64,000 nt of DNA, taken from the NCBI GenBank assembly GCA_024704175.1, contig CP085629.1, positions 6,427,001-6,491,000 on the forward strand, written 5' to 3'. The stretch comes from Paenibacillus sp. P25 (GTDB taxonomy: Bacteria; Bacillota; Bacilli; Paenibacillales; NBRC-103111). This document shows, piece by piece, positions 35,379-45,159 of the stretch. Each line of letters starts with the position of its first letter. The first letter of the stretch is position 1. The notes beneath the pieces were generated by a model. The model saw nothing but the letters and a program-made list of their open reading frames with translations, had not been told where the DNA came from and did not search any database. The translations under genes were made by a program, and so were the position numbers.

Positions 35379-35759
35379 ATGAATTATCGTGAGTGCAGGA
35401 CGCAGGGAATACTGGCAACGCTGCAGGCGATCGGCGGAAAATGGAAGCCGCTCATCTTGTTTCTTTTGCTGCATGAGGGGACCAAACGTTTTGGCGAATT
35501 GAGGCGGCGACTGCCGAATATTACCCAGGGTATGCTGACCAATCAGCTCCGCGAGCTGGAACGGGACGGACTCATTGTGCGGAGGGTATATCAGGAAATT
35601 CCGCCTAAAGTGGAGTACTTTTTATCCGATCACGGGAGGACGCTGAGCTCCGTCTTGACCGATATGTGCGGATGGGGGTTTAAGCATCTCGAGTATATGG
35701 GCGGTACAGCAAGTGACGATGAGGCAGGGGAGGCCGCGGCAGCGCAGGAGCGTGTATAA
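35379..35759 (+). CDS. HxlR family transcriptional regulator
   Basis: About 126 residues, intact. HxlR hallmarks: a cysteine near the start (NYRECRTQGILATLQAIGGKWKPLILF), FGELRRRLPNITQGMLTNQLRELERDGLIVRRVY and KVEYFLSDHGRTLSSVL. The N-terminal cysteine can act as a redox or electrophile sensor in relatives such as YodB. ATG 35379 is eight bases after GGAGG. It is divergent from the SDR. GTAC-containing half-sites (GTACTATGTAC near 35272) precede it and echo the GTACTT-NN-AAGTAC pair before the MFS gene. Confidence 0.85.
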   Translation: MNYRECRTQGILATLQAIGGKWKPLILFLLLHEGTKRFGELRRRLPNITQGMLTNQLRELERDGLIVRRVYQEIPPKVEYFLSDHGRTLSSVLTDMCGWGFKHLEYMGGTASDDEAGEAAAAQERV

Positions 35760-35763
35760 AAAC

Positions 35764-35796
35764 AAAAAGGAACCGCCTTCAGCCGAAAGCCGTTCC
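35764..35796 (-). terminator. Intrinsic terminator of the PEP-utilising enzyme gene (minus strand)
   Basis: On the minus strand GGAACGGC / GCGGTTCC is followed by TTTTTG. Confidence 0.7.
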
Positions 35797-35808
35797 TAAA
35801 CACCACCG

Positions 35809-38169
35809 TTATTCCCGGTTCAACAGATGCACGACACCTTGACCGCCGTCAACGATGACCCGGTCTCCCGTACGGAGCCGGGTGGTCATGCCGCCGCGAC
35901 CCACAACGGCGGGGATGCCGAGCTCTCTGGCCACGATGGCGGCATGGGACAGCGGCGCCCCGATGTCGGTAATGATGGCCGCGGCCCGGGGAACAACGGC
36001 GTCCAGCCGACATTGGTCGTCGAGGCGACAAGAATTTCGCCCGGCTGCAGCTGAGCCCCGTCTTCCGGATCCGCCAGCACACGGACGATGCCTTCGATCC
36101 GACCGGCCGCCCCGGCAAAGCCCCGAAGTGTTTCCGATTCTGACGCAGAGATCGGCAGCGCAGGGTCGTAGTAATCCGCTCTCCGGTTCGGATCTTCCGC
36201 CCACCGGAAAGGGTCGAACCGTCCGCGGATGACGGCAGGGAAGGCGGGGAGCGCCTTATATTTCCGGTAGGTTTCTTGCCGGGCGGGAATGTGGCGGACA
36301 GCGGAATCGTCCCCGGCAAGCAAACGCAGCACCTCATCCATGTAGAGGAAAAACACATCGTCACCGATCCCTGTAAGCTCTCCCGCTCTAACGGCAAACG
36401 CACGGTTCACCCGGAACACGCGGGTCCACTCGGAACGGACCGCTTCCCGGAGCCGGGCGTTTTGGGCTACTTTGGCCAGCTTTTTTGCCATGCCCTTGGC
36501 TTTGCCGGGGTACTCCTTCTCGAGCCGGTTCCACGCTTCCTCATACCGCGAACGTTGTTTGCCGAGCAGGTCTTCTACGTCCGTACCGTTCTTCCTAAAC
36601 TCTTCGAGCTGCGTCTCAAGCCATGCAGGTTCCTCCCCGGGATGGGGAACCGACAGCTCGAATTCGTGGGGCCCCCGATGACCATAGCGCTGCCTGTATT
36701 CCTCGCGGCGCATCTCGCCCTTAAGAATCCTGGATATACCTAGGATAGGCCCCAGGCTCTCCAGCGACGAGCTTCCCCGGAAATTGGACATCAGCGCATT
36801 CATATCCTCGGTGCCGATCAGCTTCGTAAGCTCCTCCTTCAGTTTATAGGCGACGACCGCCTTCCGGCCGCCTGCAAGAGCAGCCCACAAAGCTTTCAAG
36901 TTATACGGCTCCAGCTCCCGGTGCCATAGCGACAGCAGAGCTTCCTTGGTTGCGGCTTGCTGTATGTGCGAGGGCATCCTTTTGCACCATTCCGGCGTTT
37001 CCTTCAGATGCTCCGGCATTGTCTTGAACGCTTCATTCAAGCGTTGTAACCGATACAGGATCCGCGGCAAGCATGGTTCGGAGGACACCCAGCTTCGTGA
37101 AGGGATAAATGGGAATCGTCATGTTCTCCGGCATTTGCCCGAATACATCGCCCATTCTTTTCACCAGCGGGCCGACCGGTTTGCCGAAAGCGGGATAGAG
37201 GGACAGCCCCATACTGAGATTGGTGTACATTCTTCCGCAAATATTGCCGGAAAACAAATAATACCCTGGGATAATATACTGCTCTTCGTCAAGCTTGCGG
37301 ATAATAGACCAGCTGAGCGGTGTAAATACGCCGGCCATGGCTTCCCCACATTCGTATTGGTCCACAGGAAGTCGCCGGTGAACGAATCGTTCCACTCATA
37401 CGTATCCGGATTGCCCGGCTTCAAGGTGGTGATGGGTCTCGCTTGGAGAATATATAAGCGCCCTTCGCCACCGCCCATTCGATATCCTGTGCTCCTCCGA
37501 ACTCCTTCTCCAGCCTGGCGGCAAGGGAATACAGCTTCGCTGCATAAGGCTTAAATTCCCTCGGGCCTTCGTAGATTCCTTTGGGTCTCGCGAAGGTAAA
37601 AGGGTAAGCGTCCGCTTCCCCCGAGACGAGCTGTTCGCCGAATCCATGGACGAAATTGCCGGTCATTCTCGAAAGGTCGCCGGTGACCGGATCGGCCGAG
37701 AACAATACGCCTGCCAGTTCGGACGGTACCATCCGTTGGACCACTACGGCGACCTGATGCGGCAGAGCATCCATGCCGTGGGCGGAGCTGTAAGCCTTCA
37801 CCCGCTCCGACTCGCTTGAACCGTAGACGGTATAGATCGCATCGCGAATTTGCCCATCGGTTTGCACATCGAGCACTGTTTCGAATTCTCCGGCAAAAGA
37901 CGCCTGGGCGGAGTCCTCGCTGAGTGCCGACGATCTTACGGCGAACGTTGCATCCGCCTCGTGCTTCCTTAACGCGACCAGGAGATCGGCAATCCGCTTC
38001 CATGCCTCCGGGGACAGCTTCCCTCCTTGAAAAGCCGCGGGGAGAATAACAAAACCGTCCGGCACCGGATACCCGCTCCGGTACATCCGGGACAGCATGC
38101 CGCCCTTGCCGCCTGCTGCGGCGTGCAGCCCGGGGGCAGATCTTTAAAGCGATAAATGGTATTTTCCAC
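35809..38169 (-). CDS. PEP-utilising/pyruvate-binding enzyme, rifampin phosphotransferase-like (several frameshifts)
   Basis: 787 codons between GTG 38169 (RBS GAGGGTG) and the stop. Domain order fits RPH-type dikinases: N-terminal ATP-grasp (AVRSSALSEDSAQASFAGEFE near residue 75, QRMVPSELAGVLFSADPVTG near 145, LYILQARPIT near 250), a large middle substrate domain, and a C-terminal swivelling phosphohistidine domain with ITDIGAPLSHAAIVARELGIP. Breaks occur near 38110, 37455, 37345, 37060 and 35990; two are C or G runs of four that want five. RPH enzymes inactivate rifamycins by phosphorylation; classical PEP synthase is less likely because of the helical middle part. A TetR gene follows directly upstream. 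Confidence 0.72.
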
Positions 38170-38190
38170 GGGAGTCACCCTCGCTTTATC

Positions 38191-38823
38191 TTAAGTTTCA
38201 CGGTAAAAGTTGTCTTTCAGCATACCCAAGTACACATCCAATTCAGTCAAAGAGTCTTCGAATTCTACGAGATTAAAATAACCGTCGGTTTTGATTTTCT
38301 CCTGTCTTCGGTTGGCATACCCGTCGATCGTCCAAATGATCACATCGATCGCTCTCCGGATATCCACGCCTTCCTTGAACAGCGAAGTATCGATATCCTC
38401 GAACAATTTGGCCAGGCTGAAGGCCGACATCTCCTTATTCCTATGCTCTAAATCGATCTTCACCTCGGGGGATTCCTCCCATCTGGCGGCTAAGGCAAAG
38501 TCAATCAGCAGCGGATGCTTGTCGACGATTTCGATTTTCTTTCCGGCTACCTGCCGGATTCGGATGAATACATCCTTCTCGTTCCAATCCACTCTTTCGA
38601 AGAATTCATTAAGGAAAATTTCGAGAATGTAATCGTATAGGAACAGGTAAAGGTCCTTCTTATTGTTGAAATAATGAAACAGCAGCCCTTTGGAGATGCC
38701 CGCGGCCGCCACAATCTCATTGGTCGAGGCATGTTTATAGCCTTTTTGGGCAAACTCCTTCATGGCCGCATTCAATATGCGTTCTTGCTTCTCCGGCTCC
38801 AGCGTTTGAAATTTAGAAAACAT
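38191..38823 (-). CDS. TetR/AcrR family transcriptional regulator
   Basis: About 210 residues, intact. HTH: FQTLEPEKQERILNAAMKEF, then STNEIVAAAGISKGLLFHYF and NNKKDLYLFLYDY. ATG 38823 follows AAGGAGG; the upstream ATG 38868 lies in the operator. Two copies of TTGACCA-N3-TGGTCAA type palindrome precede it. The PEP-utilising enzyme starts 22 bases beyond its stop, so the two form an operon that is probably autoregulated and induced by the enzyme's substrate. Confidence 0.88.
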   Translation of the reverse strand: MFSKFQTLEPEKQERILNAAMKEFAQKGYKHASTNEIVAAAGISKGLLFHYFNNKKDLYLFLYDYILEIFLNEFFERVDWNEKDVFIRIRQVAGKKIEIVDKHPLLIDFALAARWEESPEVKIDLEHRNKEMSAFSLAKLFEDIDTSLFKEGVDIRRAIDVIIWTIDGYANRRQEKIKTDGYFNLVEFEDSLTELDVYLGMLKDNFYRET

Positions 38824-38851
38824 ACGGGGTCGCTTCCTCCTTGAAAATGCA

Positions 38852-38868
38852 ATGACCAGTGCGGTCAA
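38852..38868. promoter_or_regulatory. TetR operator copy 1
   Basis: ATGACCA-GTG-CGGTCAA, an imperfect copy of the palindrome at 38884. Confidence 0.65.
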
Positions 38869-38883
38869 TTGAGTATAACACTA

Positions 38884-38900
38884 TTGACCAATGTGGTCAA
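38884..38900. promoter_or_regulatory. TetR operator copy 2
   Basis: TTGACCA-ATG-TGGTCAA, perfect 7-bp arms; centres of the two copies are 32 bp apart, about three helical turns. Confidence 0.7.
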
Positions 38901-39137
38901 TTCGTTGGTCTGCGGTTTGCCAAAGGCCAAAGGGTAGCTGCATGTGGGTTGACACGATATTTTAATTTAGATATTATAGACACATAAAGTCTATTATTGC
39001 TTGAGGTCAAGTCAGCTCACCCATCTAGCGGCGATAAACTTTCCGTGGCATTCCCTCGAGGTAAAAGTAATATTTTTTTTAAGTAATAATGGACAAGATG
39101 AATCTATAATATCTATAAATTAAGGAGTGATTTCAGA

Positions 39138-40038
39138 ATGCTGGATTGTGCAATTATCGGTGGAGGCCCGGCCGGCCTAAGTGCCGCTCTTGTTTTGGGC
39201 AGGGCCAGGAGAAAGGTGATGGTATTCGACAACAATGCGCCGCGGAATGCCGTCACCCGTGAATCGCACGGATTTCTGACCCGGGATGGCATCAGCCCGG
39301 GGGACTTCAGGAAGGTTGCTCAGCAAGATGTCGATAAGTACCCGTCCGTCCAGAGGCGCCAGGCCAAAATCATCCAGGTGGCGAGGCGCTACAACGGCTC
39401 CTTCGGGCCGCTTGCTGAAACCGGAGAGTGGTACGAGGCGCGGAAGATCATTCTGGCCACCGGTCTACGGGAGGTGCTCCCGGCCGTCAACGGACTCACG
39501 GAGTTTTACGGCAAAAGCCTGTTCAATTGTCCTTACTGCGATGGGTGGGAGCTGAGGGACCGGCCGCTGGTCATCATATCGGAGACCGATCACGCTCACC
39601 ATATGGCCAAGATCTTATATAACTGGAGCCGCGATCTCCTGGTTTGCACGAACGGCAAAAGCGTGCTGACCGCAGAGCAAAAGCAGTCGCTTAGCCGGAA
39701 AGAGATCATGGTCGAGGAGCAGCGAATCCGGGCACTATCGGGACGCGGCTGGGCAGCTCGAGAAGGTGATTTTCGAAGATGGGAGAGAGGCGGCAAGAAG
39801 CGGCGGATTTGTTACCCCGCTATGGTTTCCGGCGGCACCGTTCGCCGAAGCTTTGGGCTGCACCGTCAACAAGCTCGGCGGCATCATGACGGACGCGCTC
39901 GGGAGAACCAATGTGGAAGGTGTCTATGCGGCGGGCGACTCCGCCATCGCCGGTGCTTCTCAATTGATCATAGCGGTCGCGGAAGGAAGCAAAGCCGCGT
40001 CTGGTGTCAACTTCGATTTGACGAACGAGGATTTCTAG
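39138..40038 (+). CDS. Thioredoxin reductase-like FAD/NAD(P) oxidoreductase (one frameshift)
   Basis: About 300 residues. FAD-binding GGGPAGLSAALVLGRARR at the N-terminus, ATGLREVLP, the redox-active FNCPYCDGWELR (CxxC) near residue 135, and the late GVYAAGDSAIAGASQLI. The second nucleotide site appears degenerate (IISETDHAHHMAKILYNWS in place of GGGDSA), as in TrxR-like proteins that do not use NADPH normally. A +1 slip near 39750 separates it from GQLEKVIFEDGREAARSG; the stop is at 40038. Stands alone with a terminator. Partner unknown. Confidence 0.82.
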
Positions 40039-40052
40039 CAATAAATTCAAAT

Positions 40053-40098
40053 AAAGAAGCTTTCAGAACCACTTGAGCGTGGAGGTGGAAGCTTCTTT
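40053..40098 (+). terminator. Intrinsic terminator after TrxR-like gene
   Basis: Stem AAAGAAGCTT / AAGCTTCTTT with a long interior; T-run weak. Confidence 0.65.
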
Positions 40099-40199
40099 GT
40101 TCGTTGACAAGAATTTAAAAGTTTTCGTGGACTTATAGCTGACCTGATGATTCTTCATCGAACGGGCTAATTTGAAGCCATTCAGCGGCTTCCGGCATC

Positions 40200-40568
40200 T
40201 TAGGCTTTGAAATAATTCAGCACCCAGCCGATGTTGTTTCGGTTGTCTGTAACTTGTCCGTGCAAGGCGCCGAAGAACGTGTCCTGCAGCTCTACGGTAA
40301 CTTGTCCGTCCGCTTTGAGCGTATCGTACGCCTTGCGGATTTCCTCTTCACTGTCGAATTGGATCATGATTTTGACATTCTCGTTGTTAGGCGTCCTGCC
40401 GTACGGATCGGAAAAATGGATCAGACTCGCGCCCAGATGAAGCTCCGCATGCAGAACTTTGCCTGCATGCTCGTTCAGGATTTTGATCTCGCCGCCAAAT
40501 ACGCTTTGATAGTATTCGATCGATTCTTTTACATTCTCGATAATGACATAGGGGCTTGCGCTTTTCAT
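40200..40568 (-). CDS. VOC (glyoxalase/PhnB-like) family protein
   Basis: 122 residues, intact. PhnB-like VOC fold with SPYVIIENVKESIEYYQSVF at the N-terminus, LHAELHLGASLIHFSDPYG and a C-terminal TDNRNNIGWVLNYF. Metal ligands typical of glyoxalase I are only partly present. The promoter carries two GAAACC-N4-GGTTTC palindromes 31 bp apart, so it is tightly controlled by a repressor not encoded beside it. Function unknown; fosfomycin- or bleomycin-type resistance relatives exist but nothing here specifies that. Confidence 0.82.
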   Translation of the reverse strand: MKSASPYVIIENVKESIEYYQSVFGGEIKILNEHAGKVLHAELHLGASLIHFSDPYGRTPNNENVKIMIQFDSEEEIRKAYDTLKADGQVTVELQDTFFGALHGQVTDNRNNIGWVLNYFKA

Positions 40569-40598
40569 AAGTTATTCCTCCCAAAGGCTGTAAATTGC

Positions 40599-40614
40599 GA
40601 AACCAAAAGGTTTC
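40599..40614. promoter_or_regulatory. Operator GAAACC-N4-GGTTTC, copy 1
   Basis: GAAACCAAAAGGTTTC upstream of the VOC gene. Confidence 0.7.
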
Positions 40615-40629
40615 TCTTTTGTATTATAC

Positions 40630-40645
40630 GAAACCATTTGGTTTC
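40630..40645. promoter_or_regulatory. Operator GAAACC-N4-GGTTTC, copy 2
   Basis: GAAACCATTTGGTTTC, 31 bp from copy 1 (three helical turns); typical of a TetR-type dimer pair. The cognate regulator is not apparent in the window. Confidence 0.7.
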
Positions 40646-40767
40646 ATGTCAAATTTAAGCGATTTGGAAATATGAGGCCTAATATTCTTAGAAACTTTTG
40701 TCGATATGAAACGTAGTATAATCATTGGTGCAAAGTTTTGTTCCGATATGACTTGAGAGAGGAAGAT

Positions 40768-41787
40768 TTGTATAGTACTTCACGAGGAACAAGGCGAATG
40801 GCGTAAAGACGTCGCACCTTACGAAAGACCGCATATCCGACACAGTGTAAGGCGGCTCATCAATACGCTGCTGCCGTTTTTTGCCCTTTGGTATGCTGCT
40901 TATTTATGTCTATCGGTTTCTTATTGGCTTACCCTCATACCGGCTATTCTGGCCGGAGGCTTTCTAGTCCGCATTTTCATCATTTTTCATGACTGCTTCG
41001 CCATAAGTCCTTCTTCAAAAACCGGGCCGCGAATGATATTGTCGGCACGATAACCGGCATCTTGACCTTCTGTCCTTATTCCCAATGGCGGCACAGCCAT
41101 TCCGTTCATCACGCGACGAGCGGCAACCTGGACAAGCGGGGTACAGGAGACATCTGGACGCTGACGGTGGACGAATATTTGTCATCGCCCCTGTGGCGCC
41201 GCTGGATTTACAGGCTGTACCGCAACCCGCTGTTCATGTTCACCGTCGGTCCGATTTATATTTTCCTCATCGATTACCGGTTTAACCGGAAGCGCGCCGG
41301 CCGCAAGGAACGAATCAACACCTATATTACCAACCTGGGCATCGCCGGTCTTGCAGCACTGCTATGCTGGGCCGTAGGCTGGCAATCGTTCCTCCTGATC
41401 CAGGCGCCGATCTTTTTTACTTCAGGGATTGCGGGCATTTGGCTGTTTTATGTTCAGCATCAATTTGAGGGATCTTATTTCGAAGAGGAAGGTCAATGGG
41501 ATTATGTGAAAGCGGCGCTGCAGGGGAGCTCTTACTATAAACTGCCGAAGGTGCTCAATTGGATTACCGGGAATATCGGGTTTCATCACATTCATCATCT
41601 GAGTCCGCGGGTGCCTAACTATTACCTCGAATCGGTTCATCATGCAAGCCCCATGCTGCGGGATGTACAAACCATTACCTTAAGGTCGAGCCTGCGCTCG
41701 CTGCGGTACCGGGTTTGGCACGAGGAGAGCGGCGAATTCGTAGGGTTTAAGGAAATGAGGCGCTTGTCCGCCAAGAAAAGCGGGTAA
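40768..41787 (+). CDS. Fatty acid desaturase (frameshifts near N-terminus)
   Basis: Acyl-lipid desaturase of about 340 residues with four membrane helices. The three histidine boxes are readable: HDCF-RHKSFF (broken at 41006, where one more C restores HDCFRHKSFFKNRAANDIVG), HSHSVHH at about residue 107, and HHIHHLSPRVPNYYLE near the end. TTG 40768 with GAGGAAG is the likely start, with a further slip near 40783 before EEQGEWRKDVAPYERPHIRH. Start and final stop are in phase (340 codons). Introduces a double bond into membrane lipids, usually cold-induced; no DesKR pair is nearby. Confidence 0.85.
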
Positions 41788-41818
41788 GATTCCTATCCTC
41801 ATTATAAAAGAAAAAAAT

Positions 41819-41856
41819 AAGCCGGTGCACTCCATACGAGGCGCCGGCTTTCTTTA
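41819..41856. terminator. Bidirectional terminator between desaturase and thrC
   Basis: Stem AAGCCGGTGC / GCGCCGGCTT flanked by A-rich and T-rich stretches, serving both converging genes. Confidence 0.75.
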
Positions 41857-41868
41857 CTATACACTGCT

Positions 41869-43265
41869 TCAGTCCTTGAAAAATTTCACCAGTTGAGCAA
41901 CGATTTCATCGGTTGCATTGTCCACGATCGTCTGATACTGCGGCTTGTCGAACAGCTGTTGGATTTCCTCCGGGAATTCCTGCTGGATGCCGCAGAGACG
42001 AATGGCCTCGTCGAATTTGGCCGGATGGGCCGTTGCGAGCGTCACGCAGATCTCATCTGCGCCGCTGCAGTGCTCGTAAGCCGCTACGCCGCAGGCTGTG
42101 TGCGGGTCGAGCAAATAATCGAACTCTTTGTCGTATTTGCCGATTGTTTGCAGGCATTCTTCGCCTTGGACGCCGTAAGCTGCGAAATCCTTCTGCACCT
42201 GCTGCAGCAGCTCGGGACCGACCGTAATGTTACCTTCCGACTTGAAGCCGTTCATCAAGGCGGAAACGGCCCCCGGATTTTCGCCGTTCAAGTAATACAG
42301 GTACCGTTCGAAGTTGCTCGCCACCTGAATGTCCATGGAAGGACTGTAGGTGCTGTGGAACTCTCCCGGCTGGTACACGCCCTCGCGGACGAAGCGCTCC
42401 AGAATGTTGTTCTCGTTCGTAGCGACGATGAGCTTATCGACCGGCAGGCCCATCCGCTTGGCCAGGTAGCCTGCGAAGATGTCTCCGAAATTGCCCGTCG
42501 GCACGCTGAAGCTGACTTGGCTTGCTTTGCCCGTCTGCTTGACGATTTGGAAATAAGCGTAGAAATAATAGACGGTCTGCGCCAGAATGCGGGCGAAATT
42601 GATCGAGTTGATCGCGCGCAGGTGGTAGTTGTTTTTGAAATCTACATCGGCGAACAGGTCTTTAATGATCCGCTGGCAGTCGTCGAAATTGCCTTTGACC
42701 GACAGATTGAGCACGTTGGCGTCATGAACCGTCGTCATCTGCAGCTCTTGGACGCGGCTGACTTTCTGGTGCGGATGCAGGATGCAGATCCGGATGCCTT
42801 CTTTACCTCTAACGCCTTCAATCGCCGATGCCCCCGTATCGCCCGAGGTCGCGCCGAGAATATGAATGATTTCGTTGTTTTTCTTCGAAATATAGGAGTA
42901 CAAGTTGCCAAGGAACTGCAGCGCAATGTCCTTAAAGGCGAAAGTCGGGCCGTGGAACAGCTCGAGTACATACAAGCGGTCGTTGATCTTGCGGACCGGC
43001 GTCACCTGGTCGTCCCGGAACGTCTGGTAGCTCTCGCGGATCAGGGCCTTCAGGTCGTCCTGCGGGATTTCACCGTTCGTATAGTAAGAGAAAATCTCGT
43101 AGGTCAGCTCCTGGTACGACAGCTTCTCCCATGCTTGCAGCTTGCTTTGCGGAATTTGCGGAATTTCGCTCGGTACCAGGAGGCCGCCGTCGTCCGCCAG
43201 CCCCATCAGAACCGCGTCGATGAATCCGATGTTGCTCACATTCCCCGTGTGCTTTTGAAGTTCAT
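41869..43265 (-). CDS. thrC: Threonine synthase, long form (one frameshift at start)
   Basis: PLP enzyme converting O-phosphohomoserine to threonine, about 466 residues. PLP lysine in HGPTFAFKDIALQFLGNLYS, phosphate loop ILGATSGDTGASAIEG and SVPTGNFGDIFAGYLAKRMG. The open frame can be read from TTG 43287, but the family N-terminus MNFKSTRG lies in the adjacent frame from ATG 43265, with AAGGGG six bases before it. The C-run 43243-43246 (four) needs a fifth base to join it to NVSNIGFIDAVLMG. No homoserine genes are adjacent. It is on the same strand as and 97 bases behind the epimerase gene. Confidence 0.92.
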
Positions 43266-43383
43266 AGTTATCCCCTTGTGCGTGCAAAATTTGTCCTTAT
43301 TATATCAAAAATACGGGGCGCTTGCCTAACCCTAAAACGCATGCCATTAATTCCCATGACGGCGGGCGGGACGGCCCGTCTTC

Positions 43384-44334
43384 TCAGTGCTTCATGAGGT
43401 CGCGGATCGTTTCCGCGATCGCCTGCTCGTGAGGGGTCCAGGAGATCGGCCCGATCTCGCGCTCGTACTTCTCGCCGCTCAGGACGAAGGGCTCCTCGGT
43501 GAGGTAGAGCATCTCGACGACTTCCCGCATGACCGGATTGAAAAGCCCGATCAGGGACAGGCTGATGCGACCGAGCGGAACGACTGCTTTGCGTTTCCCG
43601 CTTGCCCGCTGAGCGATCCGGACAATATCCCGTCCGGAGATGACACCAGGTCCGGGAATATGCCAGTTCTGCCCGTACGATTCGGGCCGAGCTGCGATTT
43701 CGACGATCATACGGGCGGCATCCGGCAGGTAGACGTATTCGCGCGGAACGGTCATGTTGCCAACGAAAGCGGTCGGCTTGCCGGCCGCAATGGCCTCCAT
43801 CGTCACGTTGAGATAGGACGCCTGAGCGGAGGGGCCGTAATAGTCCGGGAGCCGTACGATGAGAGGTCGCGCCCTGTGCCAGCGGGGGCCGAGGATCAGC
43901 TCCTCATAGGCGAGCCGGACCTTGCCCTTGCGGGTATGGGGACGCTTGGGATGCTCCTCCGTCGCCTTGTCCATGGTCCTGCGGCCGTACGGGTAGATGC
44001 CGTCCACGACCACGACCTTCGCTCCCAGACGTTCGGCGGCCGTCATCACGGACTCACCGAGCGGCAGGAGCCGGGACTCCATCTCATGGTAGGGGATATT
44101 GGCGCTGTGAAAAATAACGTCCGCCCCCTCCGCCGCCCTCAGGATATCCACCGGCTTGAACGCGTCTCCCGCTGCAAGCTTCAGCACAGACGGATTTCCA
44201 AGCTCCCGCGCCAAGCGCTCCAGCTTGCCCATAGACCGGCCGAAGGCCACCGTCTCGATCCCTCTTTTCGTAAGTTCCGCCGTAAGCGGATGGCCTACGC
44301 CTCCGGTTGCTCCCAGTACCACTGCTTTTTTCAT
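43384..44334 (-). CDS. NAD(P)-dependent epimerase/dehydratase-like (extended SDR) protein
   Basis: 316 residues, intact. N-terminal Rossmann loop VVLGATGGVGHPLTAEL, then GADVIFHSANIPYHE and VDGIYPYGRRT; the late half has PREYVYLPDAARMIVEIA. The typical YxxxK reads YEELI without the lysine spacing, so activity is uncertain; atypical SDRs of this sort often act as NAD(P)H sensors or isoflavone-reductase-like enzymes. ATG 44334 is nine bases after GGAG. It is encoded behind a TetR gene, and an identical 26-bp element precedes both. Confidence 0.78.
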   Translation of the reverse strand: MKKAVVLGATGGVGHPLTAELTKRGIETVAFGRSMGKLERLARELGNPSVLKLAAGDAFKPVDILRAAEGADVIFHSANIPYHEMESRLLPLGESVMTAAERLGAKVVVVDGIYPYGRRTMDKATEEHPKRPHTRKGKVRLAYEELILGPRWHRARPLIVRLPDYYGPSAQASYLNVTMEAIAAGKPTAFVGNMTVPREYVYLPDAARMIVEIAARPESYGQNWHIPGPGVISGRDIVRIAQRASGKRKAVVPLGRISLSLIGLFNPVMREVVEMLYLTEEPFVLSGEKYEREIGPISWTPHEQAIAETIRDLMKH

Positions 44335-44357
44335 TCGAACCATCTCCTTATGATTAT

Positions 44358-44383
44358 TTTGTTATTGATTGACCAATTACTAA
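44358..44383. promoter_or_regulatory. Repeated TetR operator, copy 1
   Basis: 26-bp element identical to that at 44948-44973, with core ATTG-AC-CAAT inside TTATTGATTGACCAATTAC. Confidence 0.75.
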
Positions 44384-44401
44384 TACTGAAAAAAATTTCG
44401 T

Positions 44402-44923
44402 CTATCTCTTGACCATCAAATCGGGCATATCTAGCGCCATCGACACATTGCACAGCATTCCTCGGGCGAGAAAGTCGGAGGTACGCCCCTCTGCATCTGC
44501 GATTCCCGCCTGCCGGAAAGCCCCCAGCACAAGCTCCTTTACCTGGCCCATGCCTTTCTGCATCGCATCCCGAATGGGCGTATCGCGGATCGTCTGCGCC
44601 TGCATTTGCAGCAGGATTTCACTCCGGTGGGAATTCATGATGTCTTCGTAGGCCCGGATCAATCCCAGCTCAAGCTGCTCGGGCGCCGTAGAATCGATCA
44701 CCTGCTGAAAAGCCTTCAGGATCCGCCGCCAGGAAACCTCCAGTGCTTCCACCAGCAAAGACTCCTTCGTAAAGAAGCGGTAGACATAGGGCTGCGAGAT
44801 GGAGGCGCGTTCCGCCACCTGAGCGGTCGTCGCCCGGTAATAGCCGATTTCCGCAAAGACTTCAATAGCCGCGGACACGATGTCGGTACGGCGGTTGGCG
44901 GAAGAAGCAGTTCCTTTCACCAT
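44402..44923 (-). CDS. TetR/AcrR family transcriptional repressor
   Basis: 173 residues, intact. HTH RRTDIVSAAIEVFAEIGYYR and ASISQPYVYRFFTKESLLVE. It is encoded just upstream of the epimerase-like gene on the same strand. The same 26-bp sequence stands before each of the two genes, which strongly suggests it represses both. Ligand unknown. Confidence 0.88.
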   Translation of the reverse strand: MVKGTASSANRRTDIVSAAIEVFAEIGYYRATTAQVAERASISQPYVYRFFTKESLLVEALEVSWRRILKAFQQVIDSTAPEQLELGLIRAYEDIMNSHRSEILLQMQAQTIRDTPIRDAMQKGMGQVKELVLGAFRQAGIADAEGRTSDFLARGMLCNVSMALDMPDLMVKR

Positions 44924-44947
44924 AGAAGGGTCTCCTTTCGGTTTGAA

Positions 44948-44973
44948 TTTGTTATTGATTGACCAATTACTAA
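44948..44973. promoter_or_regulatory. Repeated TetR operator, copy 2
   Basis: Identical to 44358-44383; lies 25 bp before the TetR start. Confidence 0.75.
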
Positions 44974-45079
44974 CTTGTTCCCATCATAGACCATTTTTCC
45001 GGAATTTGCAATAGGCCGCCGAAATAATTTTGCCGGTCATCCCTGGGCTGGCGTCGCGTTATTTTCTAAGAGAATATTC

Positions 45080-45111
45080 TTGACTCTCCCCTAAACTGGA
45101 GGGTATATAGT
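45080..45111 (+). promoter_or_regulatory. MerR-type promoter and operator
   Basis: TTGACT (45080-45085), 20-bp spacer with the dyad CTCCCC-TAAACT-GGAGGG, and TATAGT (45106-45111). Over-long spacer plus dyad is the MerR-family arrangement. Confidence 0.7.
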
Positions 45112-45159
45112 ATCCGTAGAGGCCTCCGATAAGGTTCACCAAGCTGGGAAAGGATGAAC

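Noticed and set aside
41893..43329. 478-codon plus-strand ORF
   Set aside because: Entirely antisense to threonine synthase, which has clear family motifs; a G+C-bias artefact.
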